Shown one piece after another: positions 37,606-46,672 of a DNA stretch of 61,647 nt. Source of the stretch: Bacillus sp. MUM 116 (GTDB lineage: Bacteria; Bacillota; Bacilli; Bacillales; Cytobacillaceae); contig NZ_MLYR01000074.1 of the NCBI RefSeq assembly GCF_001866655.1, positions 1-61,647 on the forward strand. The letters run 5' to 3'. A program made the translations under genes and the position numbers. The notes beneath the pieces were generated by a model, which had not been told where the DNA came from, did no database searches, and was given only the letters and a program-made list of their open reading frames with translations. Position 1 is the stretch's first letter, and each line of letters opens with the position of its first letter.

Positions 37606-37633
37606 ATCACAGGTAGATTACAGTTATATTACA
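37606..37633 (-). promoter_or_regulatory. WalR-like boxes upstream of the NlpC/P60 gene
   Basis: The minus strand has TGTAAT-N5-TGTAAT-N5-TGTGAT, three hexamers at an exact 11-bp period; the first pair matches the WalR (YycF) consensus TGTWAH-N5-TGTWAH exactly. A TATAGT -10-like element follows ~38 bp downstream, before the start codon. WalR activates wall hydrolases such as lytE and cwlO in B. subtilis; its role here is inferred. Confidence 0.6.
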
Positions 37634-37745
37634 AATTTCGACCTTACCTGTAAAAATGTCACAGAAAAGGATGTCTGGTTTGTTAAAAAGTAGGGAGTTT
37701 TGTCATTTTTTATTGATATATAGGAATTTTCGACTAAATAAAAGG

Positions 37746-37776
37746 AAAGGGATGCCTCAATTAGAGACATCCCTTT
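37746..37776 (-). terminator. Terminator of nrdJ
   Basis: AAAGGGATGTCTC / GAGGCATCCCTTT (13-bp stem, one mismatch, 5-nt loop) follows the nrdJ stop codon by ~10 bp. The minus-strand tail CCTTTTATTT is U-rich. Confidence 0.75.
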
Positions 37777-37784
37777 GTATGATT

Positions 37785-40343
37785 CTATAAACCGCATTTT
37801 AATTGTGCACCACAATTTGTGCAGGTGTTACAGCCGCCAATTTCTTTTACTTTTCCTTTACGGCAAACTGGACAGGTGTTTCCTACTTCTGAACCAATTG
37901 TTACATCCGTTGAACGTAGGTCACTGATAGTGTCTACTAAGACAACATGCTGCTTTGGTTTTTCATCAAACATTGATAATTGTTCATCTGTGTTTTCTTC
38001 TGCTTTTAATGTTAGCACTTGAGAATCACGGGAACCATCGACGTAGACGGTACCACCTTTGGCACCACCGCGGTATAAGCGCTCATAAACTTTTTCAACC
38101 TGCTCAACACTGTAACCTTTAGGTGCATTTACCGTTTTACTGATAGAGCTATCGATCCAGCGTTGGATGACACACTGAACATCTGCATGTGCTTCCGGCG
38201 CAAGTTCCATTGCAGTAACAAACCAGTTCGGTAGATTGTTTGCATCTGCTTCCGGATGCTGCTCAAGGTATTCTTGAACGATATCCGCATTTACTTCAAT
38301 AAATTTACCAAGGCGTCCACTTCTGAAGTATGAGAATGAGAAGTAAGGCTCGAGTCCTGTAGAAACCCCAATCATGGTCCCAGTGGACCCAGTAGGAGCA
38401 ACAGTTAGTAAATGTGAATTTCTAATTCCATTTTCTAAAATGGATTGTCTTATATCTTCAGGCATTTTTTTCATGTACCCTGTTTCGATAAATGACTGTC
38501 TTAAACGATTTGTTTCTTCAGATGTTTCACCAGTTAAGAATGGGAAACTTCCTTTTTCTTTTGCCAGTTCAACAGATGTTCTGTAAGCTGTAGTAGCAAT
38601 CATTTCAAAAACTTGATCAACAAGCTGATTCCCTTTTTCGGAACCATACTCAGTTTCACAATAGATGAGTAAATCATGCAAGCCCATTACACCTAAACCA
38701 ACGCGGCGTTCACCTAGCGCTTGTGTTTTATTTTCTTCCAGGAAGTAAGGAGTAGCGTTAATTACGTTGTCTTGCATTCTTACTCCGACTGCGACTGTTT
38801 TCTTAAGTTTTTCAAAATCAACCGTTTTTGTTTCCTTGTTAGCCATTTCCGCAAGGTTCACAGCAGCAAGGTTACAAACTGAAAACGGTGCGAGGGGTTG
38901 TTCCCCACACGGATTTGTTGCTACAACACTCTGACCATATGCTTTTGCATTTGTCATGTCGTTGGCATTATCAATAAAGAAAATTCCTGGCTCTGCTGAA
39001 TAGGTTGCACAGATGTTGATTAAGTTCCATAGTTCTTTTGCCTTAATCTTCTTGTAGGTCCGTATTTTATGTCCAAGTTTTTCCCATTCACGAACGTCTC
39101 CAACTTTATGCCATTCCTCGTTGTAAACTTTCATTTCTTCTAGATCATAGTGTTCAACATATGGGAAACGAAGTTCATAGTCTCCATCATTTTCAACTGC
39201 TTCCATGAATTCCTTCGTTAAACATACAGAAATATTTGCACCAGTTAAAAACTCGGGATTATGAACAGCAAAAGTACCGCCAACTTGTAATTTTTCTTCC
39301 GCATCAGCAAAGATAGCTTCGCTGAATCCGCCCATTCCAGGGATGTTTTTATAATTTACGATTCCTTGATACATTGCAGTTTCTTGTAGTGTTAACGGAA
39401 TAAACTTCAATTTATCTTTGGCATGTTTTTTGATGGTTTCATCATTTGTATTTTCAATTAAGAATCGTAGAATTCTTGGATTTTGCATTTTTGAAATAAT
39501 AAATTCAATGATGTCTGGATGCCAGTCGGCTAACATGATCATTTGGGCACCCCTGCGCGACCCGCCTTGTTCCACTAAATGAGTCAATTTCGCTATATCA
39601 TCCAACCATGATACTGATCCTGATGATTTACCATTTACGCCTCTAGCCAAGGTATTTCGCGGTCTTAGAGTTGAACCATTTGTACCGACACCGCCACCGC
39701 GGCTCATGATTTCCATTACCTGCTTTCGGTGATCCGAAATTCCTTCACGAGAATCGGCAACGAAAGGCATTACGTAGCAGTTAAAAAACGTTACATCCGT
39801 ATTTGCCCCTGCACCGTAAAGAACACGTCCAGCAGGAACAAAATTCATGTTTACGAGCTCATTATAAAACCGCTCAAACCACTCTCTCTTTTTTTCCTCT
39901 GTGGTTTCAACGGCAGCAAGTCCTGTTGCATTACGTTTCGCAATTTGCTCATAAAAAATTTCCAAAGGCTTCTCAATTACATCAAGTGAGCGGTTAATGA
40001 TACCCGTGCTCGCCTCTTCCGGATCATCTAAAACTCCTCTGAATTCCTCTTCTACTAAAACCTTTGCCCTTTTGTTCTCCCAGTTTATTTCCTGGATGTA
40101 TCCAAGTCCGCGTGCCGGAAATTTTGGATCCTCTTTAATTGTAAGAACGACAAAGTCACCATTTTTTAGGGTAATTTTTTCAGTGTCTTTAAAGGTGTAA
40201 CGGTCCAACATGACCAAGCGTGAAACACCCTTGTGAGTAATTTTCATATCAGGGGTAACCGGGTGTACCTGGGGGAATAAGCGGATCTCCTCATTCAACC
40301 TTTCGAAATCAATATTCATTTTTTGTCTAAACACAACCGACAT
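37785..40343 (-). CDS. nrdJ: Adenosylcobalamin-dependent (class II) ribonucleotide reductase
   Basis: This vitamin-B12-dependent reductase makes deoxynucleotides with or without oxygen. The 852-residue protein has the radical-enzyme barrel (GGGVGTNGSTLRPRN, NPCGEQPLAPFSVCNLAAVNLAEM with the active-site Cys and Glu, APTGSTGTMIGVSTGLEPYFSF) and a C-terminal Cys-rich region (CPVC ... GGCNTCTNCGAQLKCG) that provides zinc/redox cysteines. No partner subunit is encoded nearby, as expected for class II. It occupies the locus of mntR in B. subtilis. NrdR-like sites lie upstream. Confidence 0.94.
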   Translation of the reverse strand: MSVVFRQKMNIDFERLNEEIRLFPQVHPVTPDMKITHKGVSRLVMLDRYTFKDTEKITLKNGDFVVLTIKEDPKFPARGLGYIQEINWENKRAKVLVEEEFRGVLDDPEEASTGIINRSLDVIEKPLEIFYEQIAKRNATGLAAVETTEEKKREWFERFYNELVNMNFVPAGRVLYGAGANTDVTFFNCYVMPFVADSREGISDHRKQVMEIMSRGGGVGTNGSTLRPRNTLARGVNGKSSGSVSWLDDIAKLTHLVEQGGSRRGAQMIMLADWHPDIIEFIISKMQNPRILRFLIENTNDETIKKHAKDKLKFIPLTLQETAMYQGIVNYKNIPGMGGFSEAIFADAEEKLQVGGTFAVHNPEFLTGANISVCLTKEFMEAVENDGDYELRFPYVEHYDLEEMKVYNEEWHKVGDVREWEKLGHKIRTYKKIKAKELWNLINICATYSAEPGIFFIDNANDMTNAKAYGQSVVATNPCGEQPLAPFSVCNLAAVNLAEMANKETKTVDFEKLKKTVAVGVRMQDNVINATPYFLEENKTQALGERRVGLGVMGLHDLLIYCETEYGSEKGNQLVDQVFEMIATTAYRTSVELAKEKGSFPFLTGETSEETNRLRQSFIETGYMKKMPEDIRQSILENGIRNSHLLTVAPTGSTGTMIGVSTGLEPYFSFSYFRSGRLGKFIEVNADIVQEYLEQHPEADANNLPNWFVTAMELAPEAHADVQCVIQRWIDSSISKTVNAPKGYSVEQVEKVYERLYRGGAKGGTVYVDGSRDSQVLTLKAEENTDEQLSMFDEKPKQHVVLVDTISDLRSTDVTIGSEVGNTCPVCRKGKVKEIGGCNTCTNCGAQLKCGL

Positions 40344-40451
40344 GAGAACAACTCCTTCAAATAATAAAACAATCTATTGTGCTAGTTCTAGTAGTTTCTG
40401 CTAGACCTAGTTGTTTTTAATACATTTAAGGTACCATATCGACACACAAAA

Positions 40452-40497
40452 AATCAACATATAGTGTTCGTAATATTTTCGACACTACTACATATTG
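40452..40497 (-). promoter_or_regulatory. Possible NrdR operator upstream of nrdJ
   Basis: AATCAACATATAGTGT (40452-40467) matches the NrdR-box palindrome ACACWATATWTWGTGT at about 12 of 16 positions. A second partial site beginning ACACTA (40482) is offset by 30 bp, near the ~31-bp pairing usual for NrdR boxes. They are 109-139 bp upstream of the nrdJ start. The rest of 40344-40684 holds AT-rich promoter sequence, several CTAG repeats and no gene. Confidence 0.4.
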
Positions 40498-40655
40498 AAA
40501 AAGACGCAAAAAATATTTATTTTGTCAAACTTAAAATCAACTAGAATTAGAAGAAAATAAAAGTTTTTATTTAGAATTCGGCATAAAACGATATATTTTA
40601 ACAAAATTTGCAGGTTGCCCTGAAATTACCGACATTATTTTTCGCAAAAAAGAAA

Positions 40656-40672
40656 AAGCGACGTATCGCCGC
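40656..40672 (-). terminator. Weak terminator of lipM
   Basis: On the minus strand, a GCGA-UACG-UCGC stem-loop with a tetraloop is followed by UUUUUCUUUUUU, 13 bp after the lipM stop. The stem is short. Confidence 0.45.
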
Positions 40673-40684
40673 CTTTTAACCGGT

Positions 40685-41521
40685 TTATCTCTTAAAGTTC
40701 CATTCGTCACTTTCATACCGTTCTTTTGCCAATTTATGAACATATGCAAGCTCTTCTTCAGTTAATTGGTATGGTTCAAGTTCAATATTCAGGCCTTCAG
40801 CAAAGCCTTTATAAAATGCCTCTTTTGCTTCCTCCAACGTAATTCTTCTCGGACTAATTTCATTGATGGCAACGGCTTTATTCTTGAATGCTTTTTGCAT
40901 CCGCTCTTTTAATCTTTCACTTGGATATTTAAATAAGCTAAATAATTTATCTTCCTCTAAATCCAATAAAATCGATCCATGCTGTAAAATAACGCCCTTT
41001 TGTCTGGTCTGTGCACTCCCAGCCACCTTACGGCCTTCAACAACAAGTTCATACCAACTAGGGGCATCAAAACAAACTGCTGAACGTGGATTTTTTAATG
41101 CCTCCCGTTCCTCTGCCGTTTTTGGAACAGCAAAATAGGCTTCTAATCCTAAATGATGAAATCCCTTCAAAATACCCTCGGAGATAACCCGATAAGCTTC
41201 TGTAACGGATTGTGGCATTTCAGGATGGTTTTCAGAAACAATAACACTATAGGTAAGTTCATGCTCGTGAAGAACACCGCGTCCGCCAGTAGGTCTTCTG
41301 ACAAAACCAAGTTGATGTTTTTTAACTTCCTCCATATCAATTTCTTTTTCTACTTTTTGAAAGTAACCAATGGATAAGGTTGCGGGATTCCAGCCATAAA
41401 ACCGAATAACAGGCGGAATTTTTCCTTCACTATGCCAATCAAGCAAGGCTTCATCAAGTGCCATATTGAATGATGGCGAACCATTCCCGGAATCAATAAA
41501 ACGCCATACTTCTTTTTCCAT
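40685..41521 (-). CDS. lipM: Octanoyl-[acyl carrier protein]:GcvH octanoyltransferase
   Basis: This enzyme of the biotin/lipoate ligase fold moves octanoyl from ACP to GcvH, the first step of lipoate synthesis in Bacillus. It has [19 protein letters not shown] (lipoate/acyl-binding region), catalytic C150 in [12 protein letters not shown], and [21 protein letters not shown]. The ATG at 41521 gives 278 residues. Lipoate is then relayed to the bkd and glycine-cleavage complexes, both encoded in this window. Confidence 0.93.
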   Translation of the reverse strand: MEKEVWRFIDSGNGSPSFNMALDEALLDWHSEGKIPPVIRFYGWNPATLSIGYFQKVEKEIDMEEVKKHQLGFVRRPTGGRGVLHEHELTYSVIVSENHPEMPQSVTEAYRVISEGILKGFHHLGLEAYFAVPKTAEEREALKNPRSAVCFDAPSWYELVVEGRKVAGSAQTRQKGVILQHGSILLDLEEDKLFSLFKYPSERLKERMQKAFKNKAVAINEISPRRITLEEAKEAFYKGFAEGLNIELEPYQLTEEELAYVHKLAKERYESDEWNFKR

Positions 41522-41724
41522 TTTCAAGACCTCTTTTATATGTAAAATAATTTACTTCGGCGATTCCTAGTCTACCAAAATCTGATATGAATTCAAAATG
41601 AAATATTTCTGCTATAATATTTTTTGCAGACAAATTAAAGATTTTCACTCATGCATCTTTACTGTTGCAAGGGTTGACTTATATAATAAAAGTTAGTGCA
41701 GCAAGCTTGAAAGGAGCTTTTCAA

Positions 41725-42105
41725 TTGAATTCACTTATTTCTCTACTAATCATTATCGTCGCGGTTGCAATCTACGCTGTATTTACCTATTTTTATCAAA
41801 AGAAGATTGCCAAAACCGTTTCTGAAGAAGAATTTCGTGCGGGCTATCGTAAAGCACAATTGATTGATGTGCGCGAACCAAATGAATTCGATGCCGGCCA
41901 TATTTTAGGTGCACGCAATATTCCAATGTCTCAAATGAGAATGCGTATGAAAGAAATCCGCCCAGATATGCCTGTGTATCTATATTGCCAAAGCGGAATG
42001 CGCAGCGGCCGTGCGGCACAGTTTTTGTATCGTAAAGGGTACAAAGACCTTACCCAACTACAAGGCGGCTTTAAAAAATGGACAGGTAAAGTAAAAGCAA
42101 AATAA
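41725..42105 (+). CDS. yqhL: Membrane-anchored rhodanese-like protein YqhL
   Basis: This single-domain sulfurtransferase fold (about 30-122) sits behind one N-terminal membrane helix (3-22). The active-site loop is intact: C88 in YLYCQSGMRSGRAAQFL. The sulfur donor and acceptor are unknown. The frame is open from 41665, but the TTG at 41725 lies 7 nt after GAAAGGAGC and gives the usual 126 residues. It runs against the gcv genes, with a terminator between them. Confidence 0.9.
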   Translation: MNSLISLLIIIVAVAIYAVFTYFYQKKIAKTVSEEEFRAGYRKAQLIDVREPNEFDAGHILGARNIPMSQMRMRMKEIRPDMPVYLYCQSGMRSGRAAQFLYRKGYKDLTQLQGGFKKWTGKVKAK

Positions 42106-42119
42106 TACGAAATCCCCAG

Positions 42120-42152
42120 AGACCATTGTTTGCAAAAGCAGTGGTCTTTTTC
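42120..42152 (+). terminator. Terminator of yqhL
   Basis: AGACCATTG / CAGTGGTCT (9-bp stem, one mismatch, 10-nt loop) is followed by TTTTC on the plus strand. Confidence 0.65.
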
Positions 42153-42190
42153 ATTATATAGTCCAGTCATCACCTGATTTTGAATACCTT

Positions 42191-42231
42191 AAAAAGAGGA
42201 AGGTGGATTCTTTTCACTAGAATCCACCTCC
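42191..42231 (-). terminator. Terminator of the gcv operon
   Basis: GGAGGTGGATTCT / AGAATCCACCTTCC forms a long stem just after the gcvPB stop codon; the minus strand continues TCTTTTTAAGG. Confidence 0.85.
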
Positions 42232-42239
42232 AAAATGAA

Positions 42240-43700
42240 TTAATCCTTTTTAAATCTTAAAACAGGTTTACGTGCCGCTTTCGTTTCGTCCATACGACCA
42301 ACAATAGTTGTATGTGGTGCTTCTTGAACGATTTCCGGATTCTCCTCTGCTTCCTTGGCAATTTGAATCATCACGTCACAGAAAGCATCGAGTGTTTCTT
42401 TTGCTTCCGTTTCAGTTGGCTCAATCATCAAACATTCTTCCACAATCAACGGGAAGTAAATGGTTGGTGGATGATAGCCGAAATCAAGCAGACGTTTTGC
42501 GATATCCAATGTACGGACACCCAATTTTTTCTGGTGTCTGCCGCTTAAGACAAATTCATGCTTACAATGTTTATCAAAAGGAAGATCGTAATAAGCTGCA
42601 AGTCTTCTCATCATATAATTTGCATTCAACACAGCATTTTCAGTAACAGCTTTTAAGCCGTCAGGACCCATAGAACGGATGTAAGTGTAAGCACGAACAT
42701 TTATCCCAAAGTTTCCGTAGAATGGCTTCACGCGTCCAATTGACAATGGACGTTCATAATCTAGCACATATTCTTCACCGCTTTTTGCGACTACTGGTTT
42801 TGGAAGGAATGGAATAAGGTCAGATTTTACACCGACAGGACCTGAACCAGGGCCACCGCCTCCGTGAGGACCAGTAAATGTTTTATGAAGATTTAAGTGA
42901 ACAACGTCAAATCCCATGTCCCCTGGTCTTGCTTTTGAAAGTACGGCATTAAGGTTTGCACCATCATAATAAAGCTTACCGCCCGCTTCATGGACAATTT
43001 CGGCCAATTCCACAATATTTTCTTCAAAAAGTCCAAGTGTATTTGGATTTGTCAACATTAATGCCGCTGTATCTTCGCCAACCACTCTTTTTAAATCTTC
43101 AAGGTCAACAAGACCATTTTCGTTAGATTTAACCGTTACTGTTTCAAAGCCTGCAATCGTGGCAGAAGCAGGGTTTGTTCCATGGGCTGAATCCGGAACA
43201 ATCACCTTTGTCCGTTTAAAATCACCATTTGCTTCATGATAAGCACGGATTAGCATTAAACCGGTCCATTCTCCGTGAGCTCCTGCAGCAGATTGCAGGG
43301 TCACTTCGTCCATTCCTGTGATTTCAATTAAATGCTGCTGCAAGTCGTACATTAATTCCAATGCACCTTGCACAGAGCTTTCATCCTGAAGCGGATGAAT
43401 ATGAGCAAAACCATTATAGCGGGCAACATTTTCATTGATTTTTGGATTGTATTTCATCGTACATGATCCAAGCGGATAAAATCCTGAATCAAGTCCATGG
43501 TTTCTTTTCGAAAGTGCTGTATAATGGCGCATGATATCAAGCTCAGAAACTTCAGGAAGCTCAGGCTCATCTGCGCGTAAATATCCTTCAGGAAGAAGGT
43601 CATTTAAATCTAATTCCGTAACATCCATCTCTGGGAGGCTGTATCCGACACGGCCAGGTGTACTAAGTTCAAAAATGAGCGCCTGATCTTGATTAAGCAT
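42240..43700 (-). CDS. gcvPB: Glycine dehydrogenase (decarboxylating) subunit 2
   Basis: This is the C-terminal half of glycine decarboxylase (P-protein), split in Bacillus, carrying the PLP-binding K273 in [23 protein letters not shown]. With GcvPA it releases CO2 from glycine and passes aminomethyl to lipoyl-GcvH. The 486-residue length is typical. It overlaps gcvPA by 8 bp, consistent with translational coupling for equal subunits. gcvH is not in this window. Confidence 0.96.
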   Translation of the reverse strand: MLNQDQALIFELSTPGRVGYSLPEMDVTELDLNDLLPEGYLRADEPELPEVSELDIMRHYTALSKRNHGLDSGFYPLGSCTMKYNPKINENVARYNGFAHIHPLQDESSVQGALELMYDLQQHLIEITGMDEVTLQSAAGAHGEWTGLMLIRAYHEANGDFKRTKVIVPDSAHGTNPASATIAGFETVTVKSNENGLVDLEDLKRVVGEDTAALMLTNPNTLGLFEENIVELAEIVHEAGGKLYYDGANLNAVLSKARPGDMGFDVVHLNLHKTFTGPHGGGGPGSGPVGVKSDLIPFLPKPVVAKSGEEYVLDYERPLSIGRVKPFYGNFGINVRAYTYIRSMGPDGLKAVTENAVLNANYMMRRLAAYYDLPFDKHCKHEFVLSGRHQKKLGVRTLDIAKRLLDFGYHPPTIYFPLIVEECLMIEPTETEAKETLDAFCDVMIQIAKEAEENPEIVQEAPHTTIVGRMDETKAARKPVLRFKKD

Positions 43701-45039
43701 GCAAATCCCCCAATTCTTTCACAAAAGTATCAATTTCTTCCTTCGTTCTTTGTTCCGTTACAGCAATCAGCATATGATTAGCAAGCTCTGGGTAGTCACG
43801 GCCCAAATCATAACCGCCAATGATTCCTTTTTGCAGAAGCTGTTTATTCATTTCTTTTACATGTTGGTTTAATTTAATAACGAATTCATTAAATGAAAAA
43901 CCATCATTTACAATTTCGAAGCCTGCTGCCTTAAAGGCATTCTTGGCATAATGAGTTTTTTGTAAATTGGCTGCTGCCATTTCGCGGACACCTTTTTTCC
44001 CAAGTGCAGTCATGGCAACTGATGCAGCAAGTGCATTCAATGCTTGGTTGGAACAAATATTAGAAGTCGCTTTTTCACGACGGATATGCTGTTCACGAGC
44101 CTGCAATGTTAAAACAAACCCACGGCGATCTTCGTCATCCGATGTCTGACCGACAAGACGGCCCGGAACTTTTCTCATTAACTTTTCAGTAACAGCAAAA
44201 TATCCGCAGTGTGGGCCGCCAAATGCTGAAGGAATACCAAAAGGTTGTGCATCCCCAATGACAATATCGGCCCCAAATTTCCCAGGAGGTGTTAATACAC
44301 CAAGGGATAATGGATTACTTGATACGACAAACAATGATTTATTGGCGTGAATTACTTCTTCTAATTCCTTTAATGGTTCAATTCTGCCAAAGAAGTTTGG
44401 ATATTGGACGATAACCGCTGCAACTTCCGCATTTACTAAACCTTTTAATTGATCTACATCTGTTAAGCCATCTTTAACTGGAACTTCCACCACATTTAAG
44501 TTCTGACCCTTTGCATAAGTTTTTAGAACTTCACGATATTCTGGATGAACAGCATTTGAAACCAGGATTACTTTCCTCTTCGTATGACCGGCGCTAAGCA
44601 TTGCAGCTTCAGCAAGGGCTGTTCCTCCGTCATACATCGAAGAGTTGGCAACGTCCATTCCAGTCAATTCGCAAATCATCGTTTGAAATTCAAAAATTGC
44701 TTGAAGCTCCCCTTGAGAAATTTCCGGCTGGTATGGTGTATAAGCTGTATAGAACTCTGAACGGGAAATGACATGGTCTACAATGACAGGCATATAATGG
44801 TCATACACTCCTGCGCCTAAAAAGGAAACATTTCTTTTTAAGTCTGCATTACGGTCAGCCAGCTTTAATAATTCTTTCATTAAAGCTGGCTCTGATTTTG
44901 CTGCTTTAATGTTGTATTCACCCTTAAATCGAACTTGCTCCGGGATATCGCTAAACAGTTCATCAACGGAGGAAACGCCGATCGTTTCAAGCATTACTCT
45001 CTTATCTTCTTCAGTCATAGGTAAATAACGATGTTTCAT
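43693..45039 (-). CDS. gcvPA: Glycine dehydrogenase (decarboxylating) subunit 1
   Basis: This is the N-terminal half of the P-protein, with the aminotransferase-like fold but no PLP lysine; it forms the heterotetramer with GcvPB. The conserved segment [42 protein letters not shown] and the segment [11 protein letters not shown] are present. The 448 residues fit. It starts 18 bp after gcvT, with AAGGGAG upstream. Confidence 0.96.
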   Translation of the reverse strand: MKHRYLPMTEEDKRVMLETIGVSSVDELFSDIPEQVRFKGEYNIKAAKSEPALMKELLKLADRNADLKRNVSFLGAGVYDHYMPVIVDHVISRSEFYTAYTPYQPEISQGELQAIFEFQTMICELTGMDVANSSMYDGGTALAEAAMLSAGHTKRKVILVSNAVHPEYREVLKTYAKGQNLNVVEVPVKDGLTDVDQLKGLVNAEVAAVIVQYPNFFGRIEPLKELEEVIHANKSLFVVSSNPLSLGVLTPPGKFGADIVIGDAQPFGIPSAFGGPHCGYFAVTEKLMRKVPGRLVGQTSDDEDRRGFVLTLQAREQHIRREKATSNICSNQALNALAASVAMTALGKKGVREMAAANLQKTHYAKNAFKAAGFEIVNDGFSFNEFVIKLNQHVKEMNKQLLQKGIIGGYDLGRDYPELANHMLIAVTEQRTKEEIDTFVKELGDLHA

Positions 45040-45057
45040 AAACCTGACTCCCTTCCG

Positions 45058-46164
45058 TTATTTCTTTTCTCTTTTATAAAAAGGTGTTGGAATTACTTTT
45101 GCTTTTAAACGTTTGCCGCGAATTTCAACCTCAACTTCAGTGTCTAATTCGGCATATTGAGTTGGGATTAGCACAAGTCCGATATTTTTCTTTAAGGTTG
45201 GAGACTGCGTACCCGTTGTAACCTCACCGATTAGCTCTTCCCCTTTATAAACTGGATAACCATGGCGTGGAATTCCACGGTCAATCATGTCGATTCCAAC
45301 TGTTTTTCTTGGAAGCCCATTCTCTTTTTGCGCTTTTAATGCCTCTTTGCCGATAAAATCTGCTTCCTTATTTAATTTAACAGCGAACCCAATTCCTGCT
45401 TCAAGTGGTGAAATTTCAGGAGAAAGTTCTTGACCATAAAGTGGTAAAACGGACTCAAAGCGTAAGGTATCGCGGGCACCCAATCCACAAGGAAGAACGC
45501 CTTCTTCTTTACCTGCTTCCAGGATAGCATTCCATAGATCAACTGCGTCTTCGGATTTACAATAAATTTCAAAACCATCTTCACCAGTGTAACCAGTTCT
45601 GGAGACAAGGGCCTTTTTGTCAGTTATTATTACTTCCTGCTGAAATTTGAAAAAGCCAATTTGACTGAGGTCAGTTTCATTAACTAACTTTTGCAACACC
45701 TTTTCAGCAATTGGTCCTTGTATGGCTAATTGTGCTGTTTGTTCAGACAAGTTTTTAATGGCAACATCACCTTCAAGATGATCCTCGAGCCACTTATAAT
45801 CTTTTTTGATATTGGATGCATTTACCACTAATAGAAAATGATGGTCTTCAATTTTATAAACAAGCAAATCATCCACTGTACCGCCGTTTTCGTAACACAT
45901 TGCCGTGTATTGAGCACCGCCGTCTTTCACTTTGGAAACGTCATTAGTCATCATTTTTTGCAAATAGGATAAGCTATCAGGTCCTTTAACTTCAATTTCA
46001 CCCATATGGGATACATCAAATAAACCTGCTTTAGTACGTACGGCTTCATGTTCTTCCTTAATGCTGGAAAATTGGACTGGCAGTTCCCAGCCGCCGAAAT
46101 CGATTGTCTTGCCTCCGTACTGCTTGTAGGTTTCAAATAACGGAGTGCGTTTTAATTCAGCCAT
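45058..46164 (-). CDS. gcvT: Glycine cleavage system T protein (aminomethyltransferase)
   Basis: This tetrahydrofolate-dependent aminomethyltransferase takes the aminomethyl group from GcvH, giving methylene-THF and ammonia. It has [15 protein letters not shown] N-terminal residues ([13 protein letters not shown]), [12 protein letters not shown], the folate site [15 protein letters not shown] and ARDTLRFE, and a C-terminal barrel ([20 protein letters not shown]). The 368 residues match the family. It is the first gene of gcvT-gcvPA-gcvPB, preceded by a glycine riboswitch with a terminator-type expression platform. Confidence 0.97.
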   Translation of the reverse strand: MAELKRTPLFETYKQYGGKTIDFGGWELPVQFSSIKEEHEAVRTKAGLFDVSHMGEIEVKGPDSLSYLQKMMTNDVSKVKDGGAQYTAMCYENGGTVDDLLVYKIEDHHFLLVVNASNIKKDYKWLEDHLEGDVAIKNLSEQTAQLAIQGPIAEKVLQKLVNETDLSQIGFFKFQQEVIITDKKALVSRTGYTGEDGFEIYCKSEDAVDLWNAILEAGKEEGVLPCGLGARDTLRFESVLPLYGQELSPEISPLEAGIGFAVKLNKEADFIGKEALKAQKENGLPRKTVGIDMIDRGIPRHGYPVYKGEELIGEVTTGTQSPTLKKNIGLVLIPTQYAELDTEVEVEIRGKRLKAKVIPTPFYKREKK

Positions 46165-46260
46165 ATTGAATTCCCCTTTTTCAGAAAAATTTTATTAGAA
46201 AAATAACAAGGCGGTGCGTAAACAAAAAGCTTAACTTTTTACTACACTATTTTTCCCAAG

Positions 46261-46307
46261 AAAAAAAGACAGAGTCCCCCCTTTTTAAATGAAAGAAGGT
46301 CTCTGTC
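46261..46307 (-). terminator. Expression-platform terminator of the glycine riboswitch
   Basis: GACAGAG (46268-46274) pairs with CTCTGTC (46301-46307); the minus strand continues into seven U. It follows aptamer 2 directly, before gcvT, so it can attenuate transcription in low glycine. Confidence 0.8.
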
Positions 46308-46464
46308 CTTGCACCTGAAAGTTTACCGGTAATGGCTTTCCCCTTTGGTGGCTTCATTTACCTGAAGCACTCTCCAGAGCTGCGTCCAACAAGTGTTCTT
46401 TTGCCTGAGAGATTCACATTTCTGTTTGCTCCTTCGGCGCTACAATGGGTAGTCTCTCCCCTTG
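46308..46464 (-). promoter_or_regulatory. Tandem glycine riboswitch upstream of gcvT
   Basis: The minus strand carries two aptamer-like units. The first (about 46464-46371) begins GGGGAGAGACTACCC and has GCGCCGAAGGAGCAAAC with GAATCTCTCAGGCAAAAGAAC; the second (about 46370-46308) contains GAAGCCACCAAAGGGGAAAG and ACTTTCAGGTGCAAGGACAGAG. The CGCCGAAGGGGCAA- and TCTCAGGCAAAAG-like blocks are the known glycine-riboswitch signatures. The rest of the 508-bp gap (46465-46672) is AT-rich, with a helicase Shine-Dalgarno at its end. Confidence 0.9.
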
Positions 46465-46672
46465 TTATCATCCGCATTTATAATATTTTCCATATAGGTA
46501 ATACTAAAGTTAATACAAATTCAAAATCACTTTATTACAAAAATTTAAAACTTTCTAAGCTACTAACATCCTACCCTAAAATGTTATTTTGAGCAATAGG
46601 TTATTAAAGAAAAGTGTAAGCGCATAGTTCAGGGTCGCAGGGTTAGATAATTAAGAAAAGGGGCTGAAAACC

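Noticed and set aside
40380..40430. Repeated CTAG blocks upstream of nrdJ taken as a riboswitch
   Set aside because: No cobalamin box (GCCACTG-type) or long conserved pairing is visible, so I do not call an adenosylcobalamin riboswitch.
40567..40749. A 60-residue open frame over the end of lipM
   Set aside because: It is in another frame on the same strand as lipM, has no Shine-Dalgarno and matches nothing; the region fits the lipM terminator.
46465..46672. T-box or second riboswitch before the helicase gene
   Set aside because: No specifier loop, T-box sequence or terminator pair on the plus strand; the visible structure belongs to the gcvT leader on the other strand.
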